DNA from: Pseudomonas putida
GTDB taxonomy: Bacteria; Pseudomonadota; Gammaproteobacteria; Pseudomonadales; Pseudomonadaceae
Length of the DNA stretch: 64,000 nt
Direction: 5' to 3'
NCBI RefSeq assembly: GCF_022627325.1
Contig: NZ_JAETZZ010000014.1
Span: forward strand, 89,714 to 153,713
Below the pieces are notes generated by a model. The model was not told where the DNA came from. It made no database searches and saw only the letters and a list, made by a program, of their open reading frames with translations. The position numbers were made by a program, and so were the translations under genes. Shown here piece by piece: positions 24,927 through 34,070 of the stretch; the first letter of the stretch is position 1; each line of letters opens with the position of its first letter.

Positions 24927-24967
24927 GCGCTGCCCGCCAGAGCCTTCCCCTATTCAACGATAACGCC
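24927..24967. repeat. Intergenic prophage repeat, copy 3
   Basis: Copy reading gcgctgcccgccagagcctt then cccctattcaacgataacgcc, followed by a cgcc...ggcg hairpin at about 24965-24984. Together with copies 1 and 2 it punctuates the minus-strand prophage genes. Confidence 0.65.
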
Positions 24968-25000
24968 TCCCCGGCGAGGGCGGTGCCTGCAATGGGCACA

Positions 25001-25177
25001 CTACCTTTTCATCCGGATCCGCTTCCGCTCAGCGCGCTCTTGAAATTGATCCCAGTCGAAGTTGATCATGGATGACAGCAGCTTCAGATCATCGTAAACC
25101 TTGAATGTCGCCTCCGTAGTTGGCGTCGTGGCCATGTATTTCTCAACTTCATAGTGCATTTTATAAAGTGAGCCCAT
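25001..25177 (-). CDS. Hypothetical small protein near the prophage right end
   Basis: Reads MGSLYKMHYEVEKYMATTPT and ends with a basic RAERKRIRMKR tail. A hydrophobic stretch lies just upstream in frame (CVFWSLTYYSG), so the true start may be a TTG at 25222, giving an anchored protein. Neither start has a strong ribosome site. Function unknown; possibly a fragment. Confidence 0.4.
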   Translation of the reverse strand: MGSLYKMHYEVEKYMATTPTTEATFKVYDDLKLLSSMINFDWDQFQERAERKRIRMKR

Positions 25178-25220
25178 CAAGCCGCTGTAGTACGTGAGGG
25201 ACCAAAAAACGCACAGGCAC

Positions 25221-25247
25221 AAAAAAGCCCGAAAAATCAGGGCTCTG
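25221..25247 (-). terminator. Intrinsic terminator after the tRNA-Ser fragment
   Basis: On the minus strand AGCCC and GGGCT arms enclose an A/T-rich loop and are followed by TTTTTT. It is placed as the terminator of the tRNA gene whose 3' part lies just upstream at 25259-25312. Confidence 0.7.
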
Positions 25248-25258
25248 ATGAAAATTTG

Positions 25259-25312
25259 TGGCGGAAGCGTAGGGATTCGAACCTTCCAGCCGTTGCCCCC
25301 TCTCGGCTAATC
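25259..25312 (-). other. 3' fragment of a serine-type tRNA (probable prophage attachment site)
   Basis: On the minus strand the DNA reads a T-arm (GGTTCGAATCCCTA), an acceptor 3' strand (CGCTTCC), discriminator G and encoded CCA, preceded by a sequence resembling a long variable arm. The anticodon and D arms are missing. A 3' tRNA end with CCA, next to phage-like genes, is what integration into a tRNA gene leaves behind (attR/attL). Assignment to Ser rests on the long variable region and the G discriminator. Confidence 0.55.
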
Positions 25313-25441
25313 GCCATTTCGCATGAGCTGATGCAAATGCCCAAGACTCTGTCGTTTCTGAATTCTTGACTAACGGTAATTGAAATTCGGTGGGGCAAAA
25401 AGTTGGGCAAAATTGCTAACCACGAAAAAGCGGACAGCCAT

Positions 25442-25479
25442 AAAAAAATCCAGCCACCGCTAAGTGACTGGATTTTTTT
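25442..25479 (-). terminator. Terminator of tRNA-Pro
   Basis: AAATCCAGTCACTT and the imperfect AGTGGCTGGATTT-type arms form a strong hairpin flanked by A and T runs, immediately downstream of the tRNA-Pro gene on the minus strand. The A run on the other side allows two-way function. Confidence 0.8.
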
Positions 25480-25488
25480 GGAGTTTTT

Positions 25489-25565
25489 TGGTCGGGACGG
25501 AGTGATTCGAACACTCGACCCCTTGCACCCCATGCAAGTGCGCTACCGGGCTGCGCTACGCCCCG
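25489..25565 (-). tRNA. tRNA-Pro(GGG)
   Basis: 77-base cloverleaf on the minus strand, CCA included. The acceptor pairs CGGGGCG with CGTCCCG, the D-arm region reads AGCGCAGCCCGGTAGCGC, the anticodon stem CTTGC/GCAAG encloses ATGGGGT (anticodon GGG), and the T-arm reads GAGTGTTCGAATCACTC. The discriminator is A, followed by encoded CCA. Confidence 0.95.
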
Positions 25566-25662
25566 ACTACATTCTCATAACCTCTGAGAACGATGAAGAA
25601 TCTACCCTAACCTTTTGATAAATGGAAGCTTTTTTTCAAAAATTTCCATTCATCGGCCAAAC

Positions 25663-26019
25663 TCACTTCTTCAACACCACCAGCACATCCTCCAACTCGA
25701 CAATCATCTGCCGAATCAGCTGCTTGTACTGGCTTGACTCATCCTTCACCTCATCACTGGAGAGCCGCAACCGCGCCCCGCCAATGGTGAACCCCTGGTC
25801 ATACAGCAGCGCGCGAATCTGGCGGATCATCAGCACGTCTTGGCGCTGGTAATACCGCCGGTTGCCCCGCCGCTTCACAGGGTTGAGCTGAGGGAACTCC
25901 TGCTCCCAATACCGCAGCACGTGTGGCTTTACGGCACACAACTCGCTGACTTCACCAATGGTGAAGTAGCGTTTGCCCGGTATGGGGGGCAGTTCGTCGT
26001 TATGGCTTGGTTCCAGCAT
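25663..26019 (-). CDS. MerR-family regulator downstream of ihfA
   Basis: 118-residue MerR-type protein. The winged helix-turn-helix reads [20 protein letters not shown] near residues 18-38, followed by the wing RRGNRRYY and a C-terminal helix ([15 protein letters not shown]) for dimerisation. No cysteine ligand set is present, so it is not a metal sensor. The ATG at 26019 overlaps the ihfA stop by 20 bases. This merR after ihfA is constant in pseudomonads; its targets are unknown. It closes the thrS-infC-pheST-ihfA gene train. Confidence 0.88.
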
Positions 26020-26302
26020 AGGCCTCAACCCGGGCCTTCAACTTCTGCCCTGGACGAAAGGTGACGACGCGCCGTGCAGTGATCGGGATCTCTTCCCCTG
26101 TTTTGGGGTTGCGGCCCGGCCGCTGGCGTTTGTCGCGAAGGTCGAAGTTGCCGAAACCGGACAACTTGACCTGCTCGTTCTCTTCAAGTGCGTGCCGAAT
26201 TTCTTCAAAAAACAGCTCGACCAACTCCTTGGCCTCACGCTTGTTAAGCCCCAGCTCCTCGTACAGCCTTTCGGCCATCTCAGCTTTCGTCAGAGCACCC
26301 AT
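26000..26302 (-). CDS. ihfA: Integration host factor subunit alpha
   Basis: 100-residue HU/IHF-family DNA-bending protein. The N-terminus [20 protein letters not shown] and the beta-arm segment [21 protein letters not shown] with the intercalating-Pro region are characteristic of IHF alpha. It pairs with IhfB and is needed at sigma-54 promoters and for phage integration. It begins 4 bases after pheT, the same linkage as in E. coli. Confidence 0.97.
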
Positions 26303-26306
26303 GCCG

Positions 26307-28688
26307 TTATTTCCTTAACGTGGTGTTCAACCTTTGTTCAAGCGAGGTGAGGATATTGTGCAGGGTAGTGTTCACCTCATCGTCGTTAAGAGTGCGCGAT
26401 GGATGCTGCCAGGTCAAGCCGACGGCCAGGCTTTTTCTATCAGGATCAATACCTTTACCCTGGTAGACGTCAAACAGCCTGAGGTCTGTAAGCCATTCGC
26501 CTGCATTGTCACGAATTACTTCAAGCACGGCGCTGGCGGCGACATCACGGCCGGCGATCAGGGCCAGGTCGCGACGGGTTTCCGGGAACTTGGAGAGCTC
26601 GCTGAATTTCGGCAGGCGACCTTCGACCACATCACCCAACACCAGCTCGAAGACGAACACCGGGCGGTCCAGGCCCAGGGCCTTGGCGACTTCCGGGTGG
26701 AGGGCACCGAGGTAGCCGACTTCCTTGCCGTCGCGCTGGATGACAGCGGTCTGGCCTGGGTGCAGGGCGGGGTGTTTGCCGGCGGCGAAGGTGAAGTCGC
26801 TCAGGGCGCCCGAGTAGCCCAGCAAGGCTTCGACGTCTGCCTTTACATCGAAGAAGTCGATGCTGTCACGGCCGTTGGCCCAGCCTTCTGGCAGACGGCT
26901 GCCGGTGACGACGCCGGCGATCATCGGCTGCTGCTTCAGGTCACCCAGCTGGCCGACGAAGCGCAGGCCGCTTTCGAACAGGCGCACGCGGTCTTGCTGG
27001 CGGTTGAGGTTGTGCTGCATGGCTTTGACCAGGCCTGGCCACAGCGAGGCGCGCATGGCGGCCATGTCGCTGGAGATAGGGTTGGCCAGCAGCAGCGGCT
27101 CTACACCAGGGGTGAACAGCTCGAACAGCTTCGGGTCGATGAAGCTGTAGGTGATGGCTTCCTGGTAGCCGCGGGCGACCAGCAGGCGGCGCAGGTTGGG
27201 CAACTCACCGCGGGTTTCCGGGTTGGCCTTGGGCGCCAGGCGCGCTTGTGGGTAACGCACTGGCAGGCTGTTGTAGCCGTGCAGGCGGGCCAGCTCTTCG
27301 ATCAGGTCGACTTCCAGGCTGATGTCGAACCGGTGGCTTGGCACCTTGACGGTCCACTCCCCTGCCCCGCTGGCCGTGGTGGTCAGCTCCAGGGCGTTGA
27401 GCATCTGCTCGACCTGGGCGGCCTGCAACTCCATGCCGAGCATCTGGGTGATGCGTTCGGCGCGCAGGGTCACCGGGGCGACCTGCGGCAGGTGCTGTTC
27501 ACTCACGGCTTCGATGATGGGGCCGGCTTCGCCGCCGACAATCTCCAGCACCAGCGCGGTAGCGCGCTCCATGGCTTCGCGGGCCAGTTGCGAGTCGACG
27601 CCGCGCTCGTAGCGGTGCGAGGCGTCGGTGTGCAGGCCGTATGAACGGGCCTTGCCAGCAACGGCGATCGGCTCGAAGAAGGCGCTTTCGAGGAACAGGT
27701 CGCGGGTTTTTTCGGTGTTGACGCCGCTGTGCTCGCCACCCATCACGCCGGCAATGGCCAGGGCACGGGTATGGTCGGCGATGACCAGGGTGTCGGCGCG
27801 CAGGGCGACTTCCTGGCCGTCGAGCAGCACGAGCTTCTCGCCCTCTTCGGCCATGCGTACGCGGATGCCGCCATTGATTTCGGCAAGGTCGAAGGCGTGC
27901 ATCGGCTGGCCAAGTTCGAGCATCACGTAGTTGGTGATGTCGACAGCGGCGTCGATGCTGCGCACGTCGCTGCGGCGCAGGCGTTCAACCATCCACAGCG
28001 GGGTGGGCTTGCTGAGGTCGACGTTGCGGATAACGCGGCCCAGGTAGCGTGGGCACACGGCTGGGGCACTGACCTCGACCGGGCGCACTTCATCGTGGGC
28101 AGCCGGTACGGCCGGCACCACAGGGCGGGTGACCGGTACGTTGTACAGGGCGCTGACGTCGCGGGCCAGGCCCGCCAGCGACAGGCAGTCACCGCGGTTG
28201 GGGGTCAGGCCGATTTCGATGCTGGCGTCGTCCAGGTTCAGGTACTGGCGAATGTCTTCGCCTACCGGGGCGTCGCCAGCCAGTTCGAGCAGACCGTCGT
28301 TTTCTTCGCTGATCTGCAGCTCTGCTGCCGAGCACAGCATGCCGAAAGATTCGACGCCGCGCAGCTTGGCCTTCTTGATCTTGAAGTCGCCCGGCAGTTC
28401 GGCACCGATCATGGCGAACGGGATCTTGATGCCGGCGCGCGCGTTGGGGGCGCCGCAGACGACCTGGAAGGTTTCCTGGCCGTTGCTGACCTGGCAGACG
28501 CGCAGTTTGTCGGCGTCGGGGTGTTGTTCGGTGGCGAGGATTTCGCCCACGACGATGCCGCTGAACTGGCCGGCAGCGGGGGTTACGCTGTCGACTTCAA
28601 GGCCGGCCATGGACAGGCGGGCGACCAGTTCATCACGGGAGACTTGCGGGTTTACCCAACCGCGCAGCCACTGTTCACTGAATTTCAT
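26307..28688 (-). CDS. pheT: Phenylalanyl-tRNA synthetase beta subunit
   Basis: 793 residues, the usual bacterial length. The N-terminus [14 protein letters not shown] leads into an EMAP/tRNA-binding domain (residues ~40-150), then the B3/B4 editing domains in the middle, B5, the catalytic-like core and the C-terminal anticodon-binding domain. It forms the alpha2-beta2 enzyme with PheS and provides editing of mischarged Tyr-tRNA(Phe). It follows pheS by 31 bases with an aggagaac site. Confidence 0.98.
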
Positions 28689-28719
28689 GCTGTTCTCCTG
28701 AAAGTTGCGTCGATTGGGC

Positions 28720-29736
28720 CTAGCGGAATTGGGCTAAGAACCGCAGGTCGTTGTCGAAGAACAGACGCAAATCGTTGACGCCGTAGCGCAGCATGGCCAG
28801 GCGCTCGGCACCCATGCCGAAAGCGAAGCCCTGGAATTCTTCAGGGTCGATGCCGGACATGCGCAGCACGTTCGGGTGCACCATGCCGCAGCCCAGCACT
28901 TCCAGCCAGCCGGTTTGCTTGCACACGCGGCAGCCTTTGCCGGAACACATCACGCACTGGATGTCGACTTCGGCGGACGGCTCGGTGAAGGGGAAGAACG
29001 ACGGGCGGAAGCGCACGGCCAGTTCTTTTTCAAAGAACACGCGCAGGAACTCTTCGATGGTGCCCTTGAGGTCGGCAAAGTTGATGTCGCGATCGATCAG
29101 CAGGCCTTCGACCTGGTGGAACATCGGCGAGTGGGTGATATCCGAGTCGCAGCGGTAAACGCGGCCCGGGCACACAATGCGGATGGGCGGCTGAGTGGAC
29201 TCCATGGTCCGCACCTGCACCGGCGAGGTGTGGGTGCGCAGCAGCATGTTGGCATTGAAGTAGAAGGTGTCGTGCATCGCCCGGGCCGGGTGGTGGCCAG
29301 GGATGTTGAGCGCTTCGAAGTTGTGGTAGTCGTCTTCGACCTCGGGCCCTTCGGCGATGCCGTAGCCGATGTGGGTGAAGAACTGCTCGATGCGTTCGAG
29401 GGTACGGGTGATCGGGTGCAGGCCACCGGTGGCCTGGCCACGGCCTGGCAGGGTCACATCAATGCATTCGGCGGCCAAGCGAGCGCTGAGCTCGGCTTCT
29501 TCAAAGGCTGCCTTGCGTGCGTTGAGCACTTCGGTGACGCGCTCTTTGGCGTCATTGATCAGCGCGCCGACTTTCGGGCGCTCTTCGGCTGGCAGGTTGC
29601 CCAGGGTCTTCATCACCTGGGTCAGTTCGCCTTTCTTGCCCAGATACTGAACCCGGATCTGTTCCAGGGCATTGATGTCTTCAGCGCGCTCCACGGCCTC
29701 AAGGGCTTGGGAGACCAGCGCGTCCAGGTTTTCCAT
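28720..29736 (-). CDS. pheS: Phenylalanyl-tRNA synthetase alpha subunit
   Basis: 338-residue catalytic subunit. An N-terminal coiled coil (residues 1-90) is followed by a class II core with motif 2 ([16 protein letters not shown]) and motif 3 ([14 protein letters not shown]). [15 protein letters not shown] cysteine segment near residue 280 is usual for the gammaproteobacterial protein. The gene is separated from rplT by 110 bases containing a strong hairpin that may attenuate transcription. Confidence 0.98.
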
Positions 29737-29757
29737 GTACAGACTCCAGATACGAAA

Positions 29758-29790
29758 ATAGGGGAAGAGCTTTGAAGGCTCTTCCCCTAT
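29758..29790 (-). terminator. Perfect 13-bp hairpin between rplT and pheS (terminator or attenuator)
   Basis: On the minus strand ATAGGGGAAGAGC and GCTCTTCCCCTAT pair perfectly around a 7-base loop and run into TTTTCG. The position, after rplT and 35 bases before the pheS start site region, is that of the pheST attenuator in enterics. I do not see a convincing Phe-rich leader peptide, so it may simply reduce read-through. Confidence 0.7.
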
Positions 29791-29846
29791 CGATGACGTT
29801 TTACACCCGACAGCACAGAGCGCTGCCGGATGATTGTCGTGGGTAC

Positions 29847-30203
29847 TTAAGCCAGAACGGCTTTAGCTTTCTCGACAATTGCAGCAAACGCCGCTTTTTC
29901 GTTCACTGCCAGGTCAGCCAGAACCTTACGGTCGATTTCGATCGACGCCTTTTTCAGGCCAGCAATCAGACGGCTGTAAGACAGACCGTTGGTGCGGGCA
30001 CCGGCGTTGATACGAGCGATCCACAGTGCGCGGAACTGACGCTTCTTCTGGCGACGGTCGCGGTAGGCGTATTGGCCTGCCTTGATGACTGCCTGCTTGG
30101 CTACGCGGAATACGCGCGAGCGTGCACCGTAGTAACCTTTAGCCAGTTTCAGAATTTTTTTGTGACGCTTACGAGCGATAACGCCGCGCTTTACACGAGC
30201 CAT
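29847..30203 (-). CDS. rplT: 50S ribosomal protein L20
   Basis: 118 residues, highly basic N-terminal half ([19 protein letters not shown]) and globular C-terminal half, standard length. L20 binds 23S rRNA early in assembly and can repress its own operon. It follows rpmI by 28 bases, in the conserved infC-rpmI-rplT unit. Confidence 0.98.
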
Positions 30204-30231
30204 GAGTAACTTCCTCTATCTTTGACCAGAA

Positions 30232-30426
30232 TTAACGAACGCGCAGCATGCGCGCGACTTTCGCGACGTCAGACGGGTGCAGCAAGCTGCTACCACGCAG
30301 TTGACGCTTACGCTTGGTCGACATTTTGGTCAGGATGTGGCTCTTGAAAGCGTGCTTGTGCTTGAAGCCGGTAGCGGTCTTCAGGAAGCGCTTTGCAGCA
30401 CCGCTCTTGGTTTTCATTTTTGGCAT
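30232..30426 (-). CDS. rpmI: 50S ribosomal protein L35
   Basis: 64 residues opening MPKMKTKSGAAKRFLKTATG, the invariant L35 start. An in-frame ATG-like start five codons upstream was rejected because MPKMKTKS is universal and is preceded by a ggagttccaac site. Lies between infC and rplT. Confidence 0.97.
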   Translation of the reverse strand: MPKMKTKSGAAKRFLKTATGFKHKHAFKSHILTKMSTKRKRQLRGSSLLHPSDVAKVARMLRVR

Positions 30427-30486
30427 GTTGGAACTCCGCATTCGATAAAATTACACATAATCATCAGGCCTGCCGTGCCCGGGAGA

Positions 30487-31032
30487 TTACTTCTTTTTCT
30501 TGGGGGCGATGACCATCATAAGTTGGCGTCCTTCCATCTTCGGATGCTGTTCGACGGTGCCGTATTCGGCGAGGTCAGCTTCAACCCGCTTCAACAGCTC
30601 CATACCCAGCTCCTGGTGGGCCATCTCACGACCACGGAATCTCAGAGAGATCTTGGCCTTGTCCCCATCGGTAAGGAAACGTACCAGGTTGCGTAGTTTT
30701 ACCTGGTAATCCCCATCCTCCGTCCCTGGACGAAACTTGATTTCTTTGATCTGGATCTGCTTCTGGTTTTTCTTGGCTTCGTTAGCCTGCTTCTTCTTTT
30801 CGAAGAGGTGCTTGCCGTAGTCCATGACCTTGCAGACAGGCGGTACCGCGTCTGCAGAGATTTCAACCAGGTCCAGCTTCGCTTCATCAGCGATACGCAG
30901 CGCTTCATCAATCGAGACGATGCCAACCTGCTCGCCGTCTGCGCCAATTAACCGAACCTCGCGGGCCGAGATATTCTCGTTGATCGGGGCCTTCGGTGCA
31001 GCACGTTTATCGTTTCTCATTTCACGCTTAAT
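30487..31032 (-). CDS. infC: Translation initiation factor IF-3 (AUU start)
   Basis: About 181 residues with the IF-3 N-domain (PINENISAREVRLIGADGEQ) and C-domain (ISLRFRGREMAHQELGMELL), ending in a PKKKK tail. The start was set at the ATT of ATTAAGCGTGAA: the only ribosome site, ggag, lies 8 bases before it, while the nearer ATG at 31038 is just 2 bases from that site and overlaps the thrS stop. Rare AUU initiation is how infC autoregulates. The frame could also be read from the ATG two codons upstream. Confidence 0.95.
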   Translation of the reverse strand: MKREMRNDKRAAPKAPINENISAREVRLIGADGEQVGIVSIDEALRIADEAKLDLVEISADAVPPVCKVMDYGKHLFEKKKQANEAKKNQKQIQIKEIKFRPGTEDGDYQVKLRNLVRFLTDGDKAKISLRFRGREMAHQELGMELLKRVEADLAEYGTVEQHPKMEGRQLMMVIAPKKKK

Positions 31033-31037
31033 AGTCA

Positions 31038-32960
31038 TTACTCCGATTCTTGGCGACCACGCCGGGAAACCGCATGTGTCAGAAGCTCAACGAACTGGGC
31101 GACGGGCATGGAGCCCAGGTCTGCACCTTCGCGAGTACGCACAGCGACGGTTTGCGTTTCGACTTCGCGGTCCCCTATAACCAAAAGGTACGGGACCTTG
31201 AGCAAAGTATGCTCGCGGATTTTAAAGCCGATCTTCTCATTTCTCAAGTCCGACTTGGCACGGAAACCGCTACCGTTCAGAGATTTCTCAACCTGAAGGG
31301 CGAAATCCGCCTGTTTGTCGGTGATGTTCATGATCACGGCCTGGGTCGGTGCCAGCCACGCCGGGAACACGCCGGCATAATGCTCGATGAGCATGCCGAT
31401 GAACCGCTCGAACGAGCCGAGGATCGCGCGGTGCAGCATCACCGGGCGCTTGCGCGCGTTATCTTCGGCGATGTAGCTGGCATCCAGGCGCTCCGGCAGG
31501 TTCGGGTCGTACTGCAGGGTACCACACTGCCAGTTACGGCCCAGGCAGTCGCGCAGGGTGAATTCGATTTTCGGGCCGTAGAAGGCACCTTCACCTGGCT
31601 GGTATTCCCACTCCAGGCCGGATTCGTTCAGGGCGTCGGCCAGTGCACCTTCGGCACGGTCCCAAAGCTCTTCGGAGCCCACGCGCTTGGCGGGACGGGT
31701 GGAGAGCTTCATGGCGACGTCGGTGAAACCGAAGTCCTTGTACACGTCCAGGGTCAGCTTGATGAAGTCGGCGGCTTCTTTCTTCACCTGGTCTTCGGTG
31801 CAGAAGATGTGCGCGTCGTCCTGCACGAAGCCACGCACGCGCATGATGCCGTGCAACGCGCCGGACGGCTCGTTCCGGTGGCAGGCACCGAACTCGGCCA
31901 GGCGCAGCGGCAGGTCGCGGTACGACTTCAGGCCCTGGTTGAACACCTGCACGTGGCACGGGCAGTTCATCGGCTTGACCGCGTAATCACGGCTTTCCGA
32001 CGACGTGGTGAACATGTTCTCGGCGTAGTTGGACCAGTGGCCGGAACGCTCCCAGAGGATGCGGTCGACAACCTGCGGGGTCTTGATTTCCGAATAGCCG
32101 TTTTCGCGCTGCACCTGACGCATGTACTGCTCGAGCACCTGGTAGACGGTCCAGCCGTTGGCGTGCCAGAACACCATGCCTGGCGCTTCTTCCTGCAGGT
32201 GGAACAGGTCCAGCTGCTTGCCGATCTTGCGGTGGTCGCGTTTTTCCGCTTCTTCGATGCGCTGGATGTAGGCAGCCAGCTGCTTCTTGTCAGCCCAGGC
32301 GGTACCGTACACACGCTGCAGTTGCTCGTTCCTGGCATCGCCACGCCAGTAGGCGCCGGACAGCTTGGTCAGCTTGAATGCCTTGAGGAAGCGGGTATTG
32401 GGCACGTGCGGGCCGCGGCACATGTCGACGTATTCTTCGTGGTAGTACAGGCCCATGGCCTGCTCGTCTGGCATGTCTTCGACCAGGCGCAGCTTGTAGT
32501 CCTCGCCACGGGCCTTGAACACGTCGATGACTTCGGCACGCGGGGTCATCTTCTTGATGACGTCGTAATCTTTTTCGATCAGCTGCTGCATGCGCTTTTC
32601 GATGGCGGCCAGGTCTTCAGGGGTGAAGGGGCGCTCGTAGGCGATGTCGTAATAGAAGCCTTCGTCGATGACCGGGCCGATGACCATCTTGGCGGTCGGG
32701 TACAGCTGTTTCACCGCGTGGCCGACCAGGTGGGCGCACGAGTGACGGATGATCTCCAGTCCCTCTTCATCTTTAGGGGTGATGATCTGCAGGGTGGCGT
32801 CGTGGGTGATCAGTTCGCAGGCATCGACCAGCTTGCCGTCGACTTTGCCGGCCACGGTGGCCTTGGCCAGGCCGGCACCGATCGAAGCGGCGACATCGGC
32901 TACGGATACCGCGTGATCAAACGCGCGTTGACTGCCATCGGGAAGAGTAATAGTGGGCAT
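31038..32960 (-). CDS. thrS: Threonyl-tRNA synthetase
   Basis: 640 residues with the TGS domain at the N-terminus (MPTITLPDGSQRAF), the editing domain (HSCAHLVGHAVKQLYP with its His cluster), the class II catalytic core (motif 2 FGACHRNEPSGALHGIMRVRGF region) and the C-terminal anticodon-binding domain. The ATG at 32960 follows aggagaggaggc; a start 11 codons upstream was rejected. The stop overlaps the infC leader, so the two are co-transcribed. Confidence 0.98.
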   Translation of the reverse strand: MPTITLPDGSQRAFDHAVSVADVAASIGAGLAKATVAGKVDGKLVDACELITHDATLQIITPKDEEGLEIIRHSCAHLVGHAVKQLYPTAKMVIGPVIDEGFYYDIAYERPFTPEDLAAIEKRMQQLIEKDYDVIKKMTPRAEVIDVFKARGEDYKLRLVEDMPDEQAMGLYYHEEYVDMCRGPHVPNTRFLKAFKLTKLSGAYWRGDARNEQLQRVYGTAWADKKQLAAYIQRIEEAEKRDHRKIGKQLDLFHLQEEAPGMVFWHANGWTVYQVLEQYMRQVQRENGYSEIKTPQVVDRILWERSGHWSNYAENMFTTSSESRDYAVKPMNCPCHVQVFNQGLKSYRDLPLRLAEFGACHRNEPSGALHGIMRVRGFVQDDAHIFCTEDQVKKEAADFIKLTLDVYKDFGFTDVAMKLSTRPAKRVGSEELWDRAEGALADALNESGLEWEYQPGEGAFYGPKIEFTLRDCLGRNWQCGTLQYDPNLPERLDASYIAEDNARKRPVMLHRAILGSFERFIGMLIEHYAGVFPAWLAPTQAVIMNITDKQADFALQVEKSLNGSGFRAKSDLRNEKIGFKIREHTLLKVPYLLVIGDREVETQTVAVRTREGADLGSMPVAQFVELLTHAVSRRGRQESE

Positions 32961-33294
32961 GGCGCCTCCTCTCCTAGTGGTGACCCCTACCAAAGGTCAC
33001 GTGGGTTGGGATGAGCCAGTACAAGATCCGACCTGCCTTCCTTGAAGGAAGCCTGCCTCACAGCGGCAGAAGCCTTTCGGCTTGCCAGGGGGACCTGAGT
33101 GACTGGAAAGTAAAAGATAGTTGCACGCTGCACGTGTGTAGCTGCAAGCCGGGCATGCTAGCACGGGGGTTGCATGGCAGCGCAGAAATATTTGGAATTT
33201 ACGCGGTAGCGGTGAACTTACACGGAAAATTTCCAATCAGACTTTGGGAAGCAACCTACTCTTGATGAGACCTTAACCCAAGGAGTGTCTGGTT
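32961..33294. other. Divergent leader region between thrS and the secreted-protein gene
   Basis: No gene is visible. On the thrS side the leader can fold: CTTCCTTGAAGGAAG (about 33038-33052) is a perfect short palindrome and AAGCCGAAAGGCTT (about 33069-33082) another. In enterics ThrS represses its own mRNA through tRNA-like hairpins in this position, so these may be control elements (inference). The right side carries an A/T-rich stretch likely to hold the promoter of the 33295 gene. Confidence 0.4.
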
Positions 33295-33597
33295 ATGCGA
33301 GTTCCGTCTCTTCTGGCCCTGGCGGCCGCTGGCGCCCTGCTGCTGCCCACGGCAGCCAACGCTGGCAACTTCCCTGCCGGCAAGGAGGGTGCCTACATGA
33401 CGCAATGCAAGCAGGTGGCGCAAAGCCAAGGTGTCGACGCTGCAACTGCAGAGAAGCATTGCTCGTGCGGCGCGCAAGCCATCAAAGAAAATTTCACCGA
33501 TAAGGAGATCGAAGACCTGGACAGTAAGGACGGCGTTGACGCCAAGCTGATGCAGAAGGCACAGACCATCGTGCAAGCGGCCTGCAAGCCGAAATGA
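33295..33597 (+). CDS. Small secreted cysteine-containing protein
   Basis: 100 residues: a signal peptide (MRVPSLLALAAAGALLLPTA, cleavage after ANA) and a ~76-residue helical mature protein with four Cys (MTQCKQVAQ, HCSCGAQ, AACKPK). The spacing suggests two disulfides in the periplasm. No family name recognised, although similar small exported proteins are common in Pseudomonas. An aaggag ribosome site precedes the ATG. Confidence 0.8.
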   Translation: MRVPSLLALAAAGALLLPTAANAGNFPAGKEGAYMTQCKQVAQSQGVDAATAEKHCSCGAQAIKENFTDKEIEDLDSKDGVDAKLMQKAQTIVQAACKPK

Positions 33598-33756
33598 GCC
33601 ATGCGCGGAGGGCTTTCCGGGCTTTATTTGCCCTAGATCAGCATCCTGCGAAGGTAAAAGACGCTACAGGCGCAGAATTAGACTATTATGGTGTCCGTGC
33701 TCCGTAGCCTCGGCCACATTGCACCACTGAAAATTAAATGTTCTGGAGATTCACCC

Positions 33757-33969
33757 ATGTCCAATCGCCAACAAGGCACCGTCAAATGGTTCAATGATGA
33801 GAAAGGCTACGGCTTCATCACCCCAGCAGGCGGCGGCGACGACCTGTTCGTTCACTTCAAAGCCATCGAATCCGACGGCTTCAAGAGCCTGAAAGAAGGC
33901 CAGACTGTTTCCTTCGTTGCCGAAAAAGGCCAGAAGGGTATGCAGGCTGCGCAGGTTCGTCCGGAGTAA
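33757..33969 (+). CDS. Cold-shock domain protein (CspA family)
   Basis: 70-residue single CSD. RNP1 KGYGFITP and RNP2 DLFVHF are intact, preceded by GTVKWFNDEKG. It binds single-stranded nucleic acid as an RNA chaperone. The ATG follows ctggagattcaccc. The ~150-base stretch before it, downstream of the previous gene, is long enough to hold the extended 5' leader typical of csp genes. A terminator follows directly. Confidence 0.96.
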   Translation: MSNRQQGTVKWFNDEKGYGFITPAGGGDDLFVHFKAIESDGFKSLKEGQTVSFVAEKGQKGMQAAQVRPE

Positions 33970-33982
33970 TTCGGATAGCTGT

Positions 33983-34013
33983 AAAAAAACCCGCCCTTGT
34001 GGCGGGTTTTTTT
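33983..34013 (+). terminator. Terminator of the cold-shock gene
   Basis: AAAAAAACCCGCC, loop CTTGT, then GGCGGGTTTTTTT: a canonical GC stem followed by seven T residues, usable in both directions. Confidence 0.92.
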
Positions 34014-34070
34014 ATGGGCTTTACCAAGGCAACGCACACCTGCCTGCGCAGGGGCGGCCTTGGGGGTGCA

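Noticed and set aside
25403..25618. Plus-strand frame across the tRNA-Pro gene that could be read as a protein
   Set aside because: It is the antisense translation of the tRNA and its terminator; such frames are common false genes.
31050..33014. Very long plus-strand open frame opposite thrS
   Set aside because: It mirrors thrS through GC-rich codon bias, has no ribosome site and its composition is unlike a real protein.
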